From positions 124,001 through 188,000 of the forward strand of contig NZ_RCUW01000004.1 of assembly GCF_003667525.1 (NCBI RefSeq): DNA of 64,000 bases, written 5' to 3'. Below are positions 33,789-42,067 of this stretch, piece by piece (positions within the stretch are counted from its first letter, which is position 1; each line of letters starts with the position of its first letter). The notes under the pieces are model-generated. The model ran no database searches, was not told the DNA's origin, and was given only the letters and a program-made list of their open reading frames with translations. This DNA comes from Mycetocola_B reblochoni. Lineage in GTDB: Bacteria; Actinomycetota; Actinomycetes; Actinomycetales; Microbacteriaceae. The position numbers and the translations under genes are program-made.

Positions 33789-36208
33789 CCCCTGACGCCA
33801 CCCCCAGCCCCGCCGAGCGCTACGCCCGTTCGAGGCTGACGACCCGGCCGGGCCTCCAGGCGTTCCAGGCCTCGCTCACCGTCGACCTCGACCCCTTCCA
33901 GCTCGAGGCGTGTGCACGGCTGGAGGACGGTGACGGCGTCCTCGTCGCGGCACCGACGGGGGCGGGGAAGACGATCGTCGCCGAGTTCGCGATCTTCCTT
34001 GCCCTGCGCACCACGCACGACAAGGTCTTCTACACCGCGCCGATGAAGGCGATCAGCAACCAGAAGTACCAGGAGTTCGCCGAACGCTTCGGCGCGGCGG
34101 AGGTCGGGCTGCTCACGGGGGACACCTCGATCAACCCGCGCGCCCGCATCGTGGTCATGACGACCGAGGTGCTCCGCAACATGATCTACGCCGACTCCGA
34201 TCTGCTTGACGACCTGGGATTCGTCGTCATGGACGAGGTGCACTACCTCGCCGACCGCTTCCGGGGCGCCGTCTGGGAGGAGATCATCATCCACCTCTCC
34301 CCGCAGACCCGCCTCGTCGCCCTCAGCGCCACGGTCTCCAACGCCGAGGAGTTCGGCGACTGGATCCAAACCGTCCGGGGGGACACGGCGGTCATCGTCT
34401 CCGAGCACCGGCCCGTTCCGCTGGAACAGCACGCGCTGTTTGGCACCCAGCTCATCGACCTCTTCGACGGCGACCCCGAGGACCGACGGGTGAACCCCGA
34501 GCTCGTCCAGCTCAACCGCGGTGCCGCCTCGGCACGCAGCGGCAGGGGACGGGGCCGCCGGTCCCGCCAGGACACCCGCGAGCGTCGCGGTCCACGCATC
34601 GCGCGTGCCCCGCGGTGGCGGGTGGTCGACATCCTCGAGCAGCACGATCTCCTGCCCGCGATCTTCTTCGTGTTCAGCCGGGCCGGGTGCGACGACGCCG
34701 TGGAGCAGGTGCTTCGCTCCGGCATCGAGCTGACGACGCCGGCCGAGCGGGAGCGCACCAGGGCGATCGTCAACCGGGTCCGGCTCACGCTGACGGAGTC
34801 GGAACTGTCCACTCTGGGGTTCTGGGGGTGGAGGGACGCGCTCGAACGGGGTGTCGCGGCACATCACGCCGGCATGCTCCCTCAGTTCAAGTCGGTCGTC
34901 GAGGAACTGTTCCAGGAGCGCCTGCTGAAGGTGGTCTTCGCCACGGAGACGCTGGCGCTCGGCGTCAACATGCCGGCCAGGACGGTCGTGCTCGAACGAC
35001 TCGACAAGTTCAACGGCGAGTCGCGCGTGCCGATCACGCCGGGGGAGTACACCCAGCTGACCGGGCGCGCGGGCAGGAGGGGCATCGACGCCGAGGGACA
35101 CGCCGTCGTGCAGTGGAGGGACTCACTCGCGCCCGAGGCCGTCGCCCAGCTGGCCTCGCGGCGAAGCTACCCGCTCACCTCCAGTTTCCGCCCCAGCTAC
35201 AACATGGCGATCAACCTCATCGAGAGGTTCGGCAGGGACCGCTCCCGCGAGATCCTCGAGTCGTCCTTCGCCCAGTTCCAGGCCGACCGTCAGGTCGTCG
35301 GCGTTGCCCGCAAGGTCAGGGAGCAGGAGCGCACGCTCGACGGCTATCGCGAGGCGATGCAGTGCCACCTCGGCGACTTCACCGAGTACATCGCTATCCG
35401 TTCCCGGCTCTCCGACGCGGAGAAGCGGCTCGGCAGAACGCGCAACCGCGGCCAGGCGCAGGAGCTGCAGGCGGAGATCGACCGCGACAGGCGGCGCCTG
35501 AAGACCCATCCGTGCCACGCCTGCTCCGAGCGGGAGGACCACGCGCGCTGGGCCAACCGCTGGAACACGCTGTCCGCGAGCACGGCGCAGCTGCGGCGCG
35601 ACATCGCCGCACGGACGGGCGCGGTCGCCGCCGTGTTCGACCGGGTGACCGAGGTGCTTCACGAGGCCGAGTACCTCATCACGACACCGGACGGCGAGGT
35701 GGAGGCCAGTCACACCGGTCGCATGCTCGCCCGCATCTACGGCGAGCGTGACCTCCTCGTCGCCGAGGCACTGCGGCGGCACACCTGGCGCGACCTGGAC
35801 CCGGCGTCCCTGGCCGCGATGGCGGCGTGCATGGTGTACGAGCCCCGGCGCGACGACGACGAGGTGCCGGAGCAGTTCCTTCCGAAGGGGGCGTTCCGGG
35901 AGGCGCTGGCGACGACCGTGGCCCTCTGGGAGCGGCTCGACGGCATCGAGCGAGCCCACAGGCTGCCGGGAACGGCGCCGGTCAACGCCTCGCTCGCCCC
36001 GGCGATGCACCGCTGGTCGCGTGGCGGAGACCTCGACGACGTGCTGCGGCGCGCGAACCTCGCCGCGGGCGACTTCGTGCGGATGACCAAGCAGACCATC
36101 GACCTTCTCGACCAGATCGCCCAGGTCGCGCCCGGAGGCGTCGGACGCAACGCCCGCACAGCCGTCGACTCCCTGCGGCGAGGCATCGTCGCGTCGAGCT
36201 CGCTGTGA
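33785..36208 (+). CDS. helY: Ski2-like DEAD/DEAH RNA helicase (HelY type)
   Basis: An 807-residue SF2 helicase. Motif I APTGAGKT (about 54-61), motif II MDEVHYLAD, FSRAGCDDAVEQ (motif IV) and the motif VI segment GRAGRRGIDAEGHAV are visible. C-terminal helical and DSHCT domains complete a Ski2/Mtr4 layout, shorter than mycobacterial HelY. A CxxC pair (HPCHACSERED) lies in the C-terminal half. It probably remodels RNA in decay or rRNA processing. It overlaps tatC and lnt by 4 bases each (GTGA), giving a coupled tatC-helY-lnt unit. Confidence 0.88.
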   Translation: MTPDATPSPAERYARSRLTTRPGLQAFQASLTVDLDPFQLEACARLEDGDGVLVAAPTGAGKTIVAEFAIFLALRTTHDKVFYTAPMKAISNQKYQEFAERFGAAEVGLLTGDTSINPRARIVVMTTEVLRNMIYADSDLLDDLGFVVMDEVHYLADRFRGAVWEEIIIHLSPQTRLVALSATVSNAEEFGDWIQTVRGDTAVIVSEHRPVPLEQHALFGTQLIDLFDGDPEDRRVNPELVQLNRGAASARSGRGRGRRSRQDTRERRGPRIARAPRWRVVDILEQHDLLPAIFFVFSRAGCDDAVEQVLRSGIELTTPAERERTRAIVNRVRLTLTESELSTLGFWGWRDALERGVAAHHAGMLPQFKSVVEELFQERLLKVVFATETLALGVNMPARTVVLERLDKFNGESRVPITPGEYTQLTGRAGRRGIDAEGHAVVQWRDSLAPEAVAQLASRRSYPLTSSFRPSYNMAINLIERFGRDRSREILESSFAQFQADRQVVGVARKVREQERTLDGYREAMQCHLGDFTEYIAIRSRLSDAEKRLGRTRNRGQAQELQAEIDRDRRRLKTHPCHACSEREDHARWANRWNTLSASTAQLRRDIAARTGAVAAVFDRVTEVLHEAEYLITTPDGEVEASHTGRMLARIYGERDLLVAEALRRHTWRDLDPASLAAMAACMVYEPRRDDDEVPEQFLPKGAFREALATTVALWERLDGIERAHRLPGTAPVNASLAPAMHRWSRGGDLDDVLRRANLAAGDFVRMTKQTIDLLDQIAQVAPGGVGRNARTAVDSLRRGIVASSSL

Positions 36209-37941
36209 GCGGCTCCCCGCGCGCGACCGCGCGCCGTTCCGGCCGTGCCCCGCTCGATGTCCCCGCCGCCGAGGGCGGGCCGATCGTGCCGGTGTGGGCG
36301 GCCGTCGTCCTCGCCGTCGGATACGGCCCCCTCACGGACCTCGCCTTCCCTGACGCGGACCTGTGGCCGCTCATCGTCCCCGGCATCGCCGTCCTGCTGG
36401 TCGCGTTGCGCGGTCGGGGATTCTGGGGCGGCATGGGCCTGGGGACGCTCGCGGGGGCATCGTTCTACCTCATCCACATCCAGTGGGCGACGCTGTTCCT
36501 CGGCGTGGTCCCGTGGGCGGCGCTCAGCATCCTCGAGGCTCTCTTCGTCGGCGTGGGCTCCGGCCTGATCGCGCTCGCCTACCGCGTGGTCCCGCGCCAC
36601 TGGCCGGGCAGTGCCGGACGGATGCTGCTTCTGCCTGCCATCGTGGCCGGGCTCTGGATCGCCAGGGAGTCGGTCAGCGGCGCATGGCCCTACGGCGGGT
36701 TCGCCTGGGGTCGGGTAGCGCTGAGTCAGTCGGAGAGCCCGCTCGCCCCGCTCGTGGCCTGGGTCGGCCTCGACGGACTCGGCTTCCTGCTCGTCTTCCT
36801 CACCGCCGCGCTGGTCGAGGCGGCCGTCGGCGGGGCCAGACTGACGGTCGGCGCGCCGTTCCCCGCGACACGCGTGCCCCGGGTCCCTTTCCCCGACCGC
36901 CCCGCCGACGCGGTCGAGCCGGTCCGCTCCCGGAGCACGCCGGGTCGACTCTGGCGCGTGCTGGTCCCGGCGATCACCGTGGTCGCACTGACCGCCTGGC
37001 CCGCCTGGAATGTGGCCGAGGCCGGCTCGCTCCGGGTCGGTGCCGTCCAGGGCAACGGGCCCGCAGGATACTTCGACCGGGCGGAGCAGGGCGAGGTCAG
37101 GGACGCGCAGTTCGAAGCGACGCTCCCTCTGATCGGCGAGGACCTGGACCTGGTGGTGTGGCCGGAGGCGTCAGCCGAGCTGGACCCGCGACGCGACGCG
37201 ACGACGGAGGCCATGCTCGGCTACCTCTCCTCGAGCATCGGCGCACCGCTGCTCGTCGGCGCCATCACTGAGCGCGACGGCGAGCTGTTCAACTCCTCGC
37301 TGCTCGTCGAGAGCGACGACGAGGGCACCGGCGTCAGCGCCCAGTACGACAAGCACCGCCCCGTCCCGTTCGGCGAGTACGTTCCGGATCGCGCGTTCTG
37401 GGAGCCCTTCGCCCCCGAGCTGATCGGGCTGATCCAGCGTGAGTACACGCCGGGCACCGGTTCGGCGGCGCTGCGGATCGGCCAGCTCACCGCCGCGGTG
37501 TCGATCTGCTTCGACATCGTCGACGACGCGCTCACCAGGGACGCGGTCCGCGACGGCGCATCGGTGATCATCGCCCAGACCAACAACGCGGACTTCGGCG
37601 AGACCGACGAGAACCAGCAACAGCTCGCGATCGCACGGATGCGGGCGATCGAGACGGGCAGGAGCCTGCTCAACCTCTCGACGGTGGGGACGTCGCAGGC
37701 GATCGGCCCGGACGGAACGACGATCGCCGCGCTTCCCGCGTACACGGCCACGCAGATGGCGGTCGATCTCCCGCTGTCACGCAGCACCACCCCCGCGATC
37801 GTGATCGGGCCGGCGGTGAGCACGCTCGTCACGGTCGGCGGCCTGTCCGCCCTCGCCGCGGCAGTGGTCGTCGCCGCACGCCGACGCGGCGACGTGCTGC
37901 GAGGCGACCGTCCCCCCGCCGTCGGCGGGGGAGCGGCCTGA
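36205..37941 (+). CDS. lnt: Apolipoprotein N-acyltransferase Lnt
   Basis: A 578-residue protein: six to eight N-terminal membrane helices (about 25-240), then a nitrilase domain. The catalytic triad is visible as E in VVWPEAS (~320), K in YDKHRPVPFGEY (~382) and C in SICFDIVDD (~435). A final helix lies near 545-565. Lnt adds the third acyl chain to the N-terminal Cys of lipoproteins such as CtaC and the FKBP lipoprotein here. The start GTG at 36205 overlaps the helY stop; a longer frame to 35827 is rejected. Confidence 0.9.
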   Translation: MSGSPRATARRSGRAPLDVPAAEGGPIVPVWAAVVLAVGYGPLTDLAFPDADLWPLIVPGIAVLLVALRGRGFWGGMGLGTLAGASFYLIHIQWATLFLGVVPWAALSILEALFVGVGSGLIALAYRVVPRHWPGSAGRMLLLPAIVAGLWIARESVSGAWPYGGFAWGRVALSQSESPLAPLVAWVGLDGLGFLLVFLTAALVEAAVGGARLTVGAPFPATRVPRVPFPDRPADAVEPVRSRSTPGRLWRVLVPAITVVALTAWPAWNVAEAGSLRVGAVQGNGPAGYFDRAEQGEVRDAQFEATLPLIGEDLDLVVWPEASAELDPRRDATTEAMLGYLSSSIGAPLLVGAITERDGELFNSSLLVESDDEGTGVSAQYDKHRPVPFGEYVPDRAFWEPFAPELIGLIQREYTPGTGSAALRIGQLTAAVSICFDIVDDALTRDAVRDGASVIIAQTNNADFGETDENQQQLAIARMRAIETGRSLLNLSTVGTSQAIGPDGTTIAALPAYTATQMAVDLPLSRSTTPAIVIGPAVSTLVTVGGLSALAAAVVVAARRRGDVLRGDRPPAVGGGAA

Positions 37942-37947
37942 GGAATG

Positions 37948-37984
37948 ACGATGCCGCCGACCGCGAGACGGTCGACGGCATCGT
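37948..37984 (+). terminator. Terminator of the tatC-helY-lnt unit
   Basis: ACGATGCCG (37948-37956) pairs with CGGCATCGT (37976-37984), and inner CGACC/GGTCG pairs extend the stem. TTTCGG follows. It also lies on the 3' side of the opposing rbpA gene. Confidence 0.8.
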
Positions 37985-38029
37985 TTCGGCCCCCTCGACG
38001 CGGGGCCGGGAATCAGCGGATGACCGCGC

Positions 38030-38389
38030 TCAGGCGCTGGCCTGTCCGCGACGTTCTCTGAGGTACTGCAACCGCTCCTCGAGCAGCTCCTCGAGCTCCT
38101 CGCGGCTTCGGCGCTCCAGGAGCATGTCCCAGTGCGTCCTCGCATGCTTGCCGTCCTCGTGCGTGACGTCGACCGGCTTCGAATCGACGAGGAGGACGGA
38201 TTCGGCACCGCAGAATCGGCACGTCCAGGTCTCCGGCGGTTCGGCGTCGGCCGCGAACATCAGGATCATTTCCCTGGAGCACTCGGGGCACCGGTAGTGC
38301 TGTTCCGTCCGCTCAGAGAAGATGACGCCGTCCTCGCTCTGCAGGCTCTGTGAGCCCAGCCTCATCCCACGCAAACTGCGATCTGCCAT
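38030..38389 (-). CDS. rbpA: RNA polymerase-binding protein RbpA
   Basis: A 119-residue actinobacterial RNAP partner. The N-terminal RbpA core (MADRSLRGMRLGSQSLQSED) is followed by a zinc-like four-cysteine core (CPEC and CRFC), as in streptomycete RbpA, and the sigma-interacting C-terminal helix DMLLERRSREELEELLEERL. It stabilises the sigma factor on RNAP and raises transcription from principal-sigma promoters. The ATG at 38389 has GAGGAG upstream. Its upstream region carries a SigR-type promoter. Confidence 0.93.
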   Translation of the reverse strand: MADRSLRGMRLGSQSLQSEDGVIFSERTEQHYRCPECSREMILMFAADAEPPETWTCRFCGAESVLLVDSKPVDVTHEDGKHARTHWDMLLERRSREELEELLEERLQYLRERRGQASA

Positions 38390-38509
38390 TGTGTGACTCC
38401 TCTCGCCTCGCCTCTTAACAATGACGCGACGGACGCGAAAACGTCGGTTCGACCAGCGGTTCTCACAGTCAAGTACCAGGACGGCGCGCGTCAGCCCCTC
38501 ATCTGTCAC

Positions 38510-38535
38510 AACGAGCGGACCGGACGAAAGATTCC
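38510..38535 (-). promoter_or_regulatory. SigR/SigH-type ECF promoter upstream of rbpA
   Basis: On the minus strand: GGAAT (38535-38531), 18 nt, GTT (38512-38510). This equals the consensus of thiol-stress sigma factors SigR (Streptomyces) and SigH (Mycobacterium), GGAA[T/C]-N18-GTT. The predicted start near 38503 gives a leader of about 114 nt. In Streptomyces coelicolor rbpA is reported to belong to the SigR regulon. Whether this genome encodes SigR is not visible here. Confidence 0.6.
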
Positions 38536-38551
38536 GTGGCCGTCCGGAACG

Positions 38552-38585
38552 GTCGCCGCCCCGTCCGGACGGACGGGGCGGCGAC
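38552..38585 (-). terminator. Terminator of the nfeD-SPFH operon
   Basis: A perfect 15-bp stem: GTCGCCGCCCCGTCC (38552-38566) with GGACGGGGCGGCGAC (38571-38585), loop GGAC. It lies 37 nt beyond the SPFH stop. Confidence 0.85.
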
Positions 38586-38622
38586 GGAACCCGCTCATGG
38601 GCTCACGGCGGGGGAGCGGAGG

Positions 38623-39783
38623 TCAGTCCGTCGGACGATCCTCCGCAGGGGCGTCCGTCGTGGGACCGGCCGCGCCGGGAGTGGGCTCGGCCGCGTCGCG
38701 TGCCGCCGCGTCGTTCCGCGCGGAACGGCGACCCGAGATCAGCTGTCGCGCGATCTCCTGCAGCCGGTCGGCGTTCAGCCCCGGACCGGCGTCGTCGGCG
38801 GCGGGCCCGGCCGAACCGGTGTCGTGATCCGTGGCACCGGCCGGGGAGGGGGACCTGTGCGGTCCGGCGTCGGGTCCGGCGGCCGGCCCTCCGGGCAGGA
38901 AGCCCTTGCCGATGCCCTTGAGCGCCTCGGTCAGCTCCGAGGGGATGATCCACAGCTTGTTCGCGCTGCCGTCGGCCAGCTGCGGCAGGGTCTGCAGGTA
39001 CTGGTAGGCGAGGAGCTTCTCGTCCGGCTTGCCCTCGTGGATCGAGGCGAACACGGTCGTGATGGCCTCCGCCTCACCGTTCGCACGGAGCACCTGCGCC
39101 TTGGCGTCTCCCTCGGCCCGGAGGATGGCCGACTCGCGGGCTCCCTCTGCCTCCAGGATCGCGGACTGCTTGGTCCCCTCCGCGATGAGGATGGCCGCGC
39201 GGCGGTCCCGCTCGGCGCGCATCTGCTTCTCCATCGAGTCCTGGATGGACACGGGCGGCTCGATCGCCTTCAGCTCGACGCGTCCCACACGGATGCCCCA
39301 CTTGCCGGTCGCCTCGTCGAGCACCACCCGCAGCTGACCGTTGATGTTGTCCCGGCTGGTCAGCGCCTCTTCGAGGTTTAGGCCACCGACGACGTTGCGC
39401 AGTGTCGTCGTGGTCAGCTGCTCGACGGCGCCGAGGTAGCTCGCGATCTCGTAGGTGGCGTCCTTGGCGTTGGTCACCTGGAAGTACACAACGGTGTCGA
39501 TCGACACGACGAGGTTGTCCTCCGTGATCACCGGCTGGGGCGGGAAGGACACCACCTGCTCGCGCATGTCGATGAGGGGACGCAGCCGGTCGATGAACGG
39601 CACGACGATGTTCAGCCCCGGCTGCAGCGTCTTGTGGTACTTGCCGAGCCGCTCGACGATCCCTGCGTTCGCCTGCGGGATGATCCTGACCGACTTGAAC
39701 AGGGCGACGATCACCAGCACGACGACGATCGCGACGACGATCCAGCCGACGACGGCCGCGATGTTGACGGGTTGCTCGACCAT
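38623..39783 (-). CDS. SPFH-domain membrane protein (QmcA/stomatin-like)
   Basis: A 386-residue protein: an N-terminal membrane helix (about 8-28), an SPFH/band-7 domain (VRIIPQANAGIVERLGKYHK at about 32), then a long alternating Ala/Glu/Arg coiled coil (ERDRRAAILIAEGTKQSAIL and repeats to about 230), and a disordered Pro/Ala/Asp tail. Such proteins form large ring assemblies organising membrane domains and proteases. It follows nfeD by 6 nt; SPFH-NfeD pairs are a known bacterial module. Confidence 0.9.
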   Translation of the reverse strand: MVEQPVNIAAVVGWIVVAIVVVLVIVALFKSVRIIPQANAGIVERLGKYHKTLQPGLNIVVPFIDRLRPLIDMREQVVSFPPQPVITEDNLVVSIDTVVYFQVTNAKDATYEIASYLGAVEQLTTTTLRNVVGGLNLEEALTSRDNINGQLRVVLDEATGKWGIRVGRVELKAIEPPVSIQDSMEKQMRAERDRRAAILIAEGTKQSAILEAEGARESAILRAEGDAKAQVLRANGEAEAITTVFASIHEGKPDEKLLAYQYLQTLPQLADGSANKLWIIPSELTEALKGIGKGFLPGGPAAGPDAGPHRSPSPAGATDHDTGSAGPAADDAGPGLNADRLQEIARQLISGRRSARNDAAARDAAEPTPGAAGPTTDAPAEDRPTD

Positions 39784-39789
39784 GTACTC

Positions 39790-40251
39790 CTACTTTCCTT
39801 GCGGGCGGGCTCGAACGATGACGTGGGCGCCGGAGACGGACTCCACGACGACGACGCCACCGGCGGCGATGTCGTCGCCTGCACTGCGCGCCGTCCAGGT
39901 CTCGCCGTTGCCGAGCCTGGCCTGGCCCGACAGTGACGTGATGGGGGAGACGGCGACCCCGACGGAACCGACGAGAGCATCGACGTTGGACGTCGGATCG
40001 TCTCCGTTCCGATGCAGCGCGCGGCGCAGCGGTCGGCGCAGGAAGAGGATGAGCAGCAGGGCGGTGACCGCAGCGATCGTGATCGCCAGCCACCAGGGCG
40101 CGCCGAGGATGTCGGCGAGCAGGCCGACGGCGGAGCCGGTCGCCATCATGACGAAGATGAAGTCGAGCGTCAGCATCTCGACGATGAGCAGGATGAGGAT
40201 CAGGCCGACCCAGACGATCCAGCTGTGCTCGGTAAGGAATTCGATCAACAC
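39790..40251 (-). CDS. NfeD-like membrane protein
   Basis: A 153-residue NfeD-family protein with two helices (about 10-28, IVWVGLILILLIVEMLTLDF, and 50-70) and a C-terminal OB-like domain (LVGSVGVAVSPITSL … GVVVVESVSGAHVIVRARPQ). The protease half of long NfeD forms is missing. It works with the adjacent SPFH protein. The start is GTG with GGAGGC upstream. Confidence 0.87.
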   Translation of the reverse strand: MLIEFLTEHSWIVWVGLILILLIVEMLTLDFIFVMMATGSAVGLLADILGAPWWLAITIAAVTALLLILFLRRPLRRALHRNGDDPTSNVDALVGSVGVAVSPITSLSGQARLGNGETWTARSAGDDIAAGGVVVVESVSGAHVIVRARPQGK

Positions 40252-40327
40252 AGCCTCCGTCGCCCCACGTCTCGCCCTATGCGTCTGCCTCGACGCTAGC
40301 AGTTCGGCGGGGGCATGGGGGAGTTGT

Positions 40328-40333
40328 TAGGCT
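40328..40333 (+). promoter_or_regulatory. Putative -10 box for the SDR gene
   Basis: TAGGCT, about 55 nt upstream of the GTG at 40389, which has its own AGGAG site. A TAGCGT hexamer on the opposite strand (40298-40293) is a candidate for nfeD. Confidence 0.4.
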
Positions 40334-40388
40334 CGTACGGCGCTCGAATCCGGGCCGCAGCACCCCTACACAGACCCCAGGAGATCAC

Positions 40389-41150
40389 GTGACGTCACCT
40401 CTGCCCGTCGGATCCTTGACCGGCAAGACCGCCCTTGTCACCGGCTCGTCACGCGGCATCGGCGCCGACACCGTGAGCAACCTCGCCGCGGCGGGCGCAC
40501 GCGTGGCCATCAACTACCGCAACAAGGAGGCCAGGGCGAGGAAGCTCGCCGACAGTATCGTCGCGGACGGCGGCGAGGCGATCATCGTCGGGGGAGACCT
40601 CACCGACCCGGCCTCCGTCGCCGACATCTTCGGCACCGTCGCCGACGCGTTCGGCTCGCTCGACATCCTCGTCCTCAATGCCTCGGGCGGTATGGAGTCG
40701 GGCATGGCGGAGGACTACGCCATGGTGCTGAACAGGGACGCACAGCTGAACGTCCTCGATGCCGCGCTGCCCTTGCTGCACGAGGGCTCGCGTGTCGTGT
40801 TCGTCACCAGCCACCAGGCCCACTTCATCCGCGAGGTCGAGACGATGCCGGAGTACCTCCCGGTCGCCCTGTCCAAGCGGGCGGGCGAGGATGCCCTGCG
40901 CGAGCGCATTCCTGCGCTGGCCGAGCGGGGTATCGGGTTCGTCGTCGTGTCCGGTGACATGATCGAGGGCACCATCACGGCGACGCTGCTGGAGCGGGCG
41001 AACCCCGGCGCCATCGGCGCCCGCAAGGAGTCGGCCGGCCGCCTCTACAACGTGAACGAGTTCGCTGCAGAGGTGTCCCTCGCCGCGGTCGAGCCCGTCC
41101 CCGCGGACAACACACGCTACGTCGGTGACGTCACGGACTTCCGCGGCTGA
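40389..41150 (+). CDS. Short-chain dehydrogenase-like protein with altered catalytic motif
   Basis: A 253-residue SDR fold: TGSSRGIGAD at about 15-24, NASGG in place of NAG, and a Ser/Thr pair in VFVTSHQAHFI. The usual YxxxK motif is replaced by YLPVALSKRAGED, where Tyr and Lys are seven positions apart instead of four. The NADP fold is intact but chemistry may differ, or the Lys may come from another site. The sequence around the substitution looks purposeful rather than decayed. Function unknown. Confidence 0.8.
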   Translation: MTSPLPVGSLTGKTALVTGSSRGIGADTVSNLAAAGARVAINYRNKEARARKLADSIVADGGEAIIVGGDLTDPASVADIFGTVADAFGSLDILVLNASGGMESGMAEDYAMVLNRDAQLNVLDAALPLLHEGSRVVFVTSHQAHFIREVETMPEYLPVALSKRAGEDALRERIPALAERGIGFVVVSGDMIEGTITATLLERANPGAIGARKESAGRLYNVNEFAAEVSLAAVEPVPADNTRYVGDVTDFRG

Positions 41151-41161
41151 CCACCACACCG

Positions 41162-41213
41162 GACGCCACGCGGGCGGGAACCTCGTCGGCGAGGTTCCCG
41201 CCCGCGTGGCGTC
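41162..41213. terminator. Bidirectional terminator between the SDR and DUF308 genes
   Basis: A perfect 24-bp stem (41162-41185 with 41190-41213) and a TCGG loop, between convergent stops at 41150 and 41226. It is the longest stem in the window. Confidence 0.9.
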
Positions 41214-41225
41214 TGTTGCTGTGCG

Positions 41226-41810
41226 TCAGGCACCACGCCCGAGGGTGATGGCGCGCACCAGCTGGGCGATTCCGATCACGATGAGGGAGATGCCGCCGAC
41301 GAGCGCGAGGGTGAGCAGGGACAGCCCCGGCGTGAACAGGACGACGAGGCCGGCGATCACGCTGACGACACCGAAGGCGACGGACCATCCCCACGACGCG
41401 CTGCGTCCGGCGACCGTGATGGCGAGCACGCCCTCGACGATCCAGCCGATGCCGACCATCAGGACGATCGCCAGCAGGGTGGCCTCGATGTTCTTGATCG
41501 CGATCACGCCGACGATCACGAGGAGGATGCCGAGGATCACGTTAAGCGCTCGCGTCCCGCCGCTCGTGCCCGTCACGAACGCTCCGATGGCGACGTAGAC
41601 CACGCCGGTCACGACGAAGTACAGGCCGAACAGGATTGCGACCGCGGTCAGACTCGCCCCGGGCCAGAACGTCAGCAACACTCCGATGACCAGAGCGGCG
41701 ATTCCCGATAGTGCGAGGCCGAGTCGAATTCCTTGCCGGACGCCGCCGACCAGATTGCCGAGGCCGAGGTCATCGGCGATCGTCTGACGTTCGTGCTGTG
41801 TGTCACTCAT
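41226..41810 (-). CDS. DUF308 (HdeD-like) membrane protein
   Basis: A 194-residue membrane protein with six helices in three pairs, the HdeD/DUF308 layout (for example LALSGIAALVIGVLLTFWPG and LVIVGVIAIKNIEATLLAIV). HdeD protects against acid stress in Escherichia coli; the actinobacterial role is unknown. The ATG at 41810 has CAGGAGGG upstream; a 21-codon longer frame is rejected. Confidence 0.82.
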   Translation of the reverse strand: MSDTQHERQTIADDLGLGNLVGGVRQGIRLGLALSGIAALVIGVLLTFWPGASLTAVAILFGLYFVVTGVVYVAIGAFVTGTSGGTRALNVILGILLVIVGVIAIKNIEATLLAIVLMVGIGWIVEGVLAITVAGRSASWGWSVAFGVVSVIAGLVVLFTPGLSLLTLALVGGISLIVIGIAQLVRAITLGRGA

Positions 41811-41962
41811 GTCTGAACCCTCCTGATTTCTGGGACGGCGATCGGCCGTCCTCTGCCAACCGTAGCGAGTCACAGGCTCGGGAGTTGCTCCGTGCGACGC
41901 ACGACGACGGATACGCCGGGATCGGTCCGCCGTCGGCGGCGCTCCATCGTGCGCGTTGTCCG

Positions 41963-41976
41963 ATAATGCACATTAT
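41963..41976. promoter_or_regulatory. Palindrome upstream of DUF308, candidate operator
   Basis: ATAATG-CA-CATTAT, a perfect 6-bp inverted repeat with a 2-nt centre, flanked by GTTG and CAAC at slightly unequal distances. It stands out as the only AT-rich element in the 257-bp spacer and lies about 155 bp upstream of the DUF308 start, beyond the dha terminator. Confidence 0.45.
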
Positions 41977-42026
41977 GTCAACTACGCGATCGGGAAACGG
42001 GTCCTTCCCCTCCCCGAGCTCCGCAG

Positions 42027-42064
42027 ATCCGTGGTCCGCGACGCGGCCGTCGCGGACCACGGAT
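42027..42064 (-). terminator. Terminator of the dha operon
   Basis: A perfect 17-bp stem: ATCCGTGGTCCGCGACG (42027-42043) and its complement (42048-42064), loop CGGC, 4 nt past the dhaM stop. Confidence 0.88.
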
Positions 42065-42067
42065 GCG

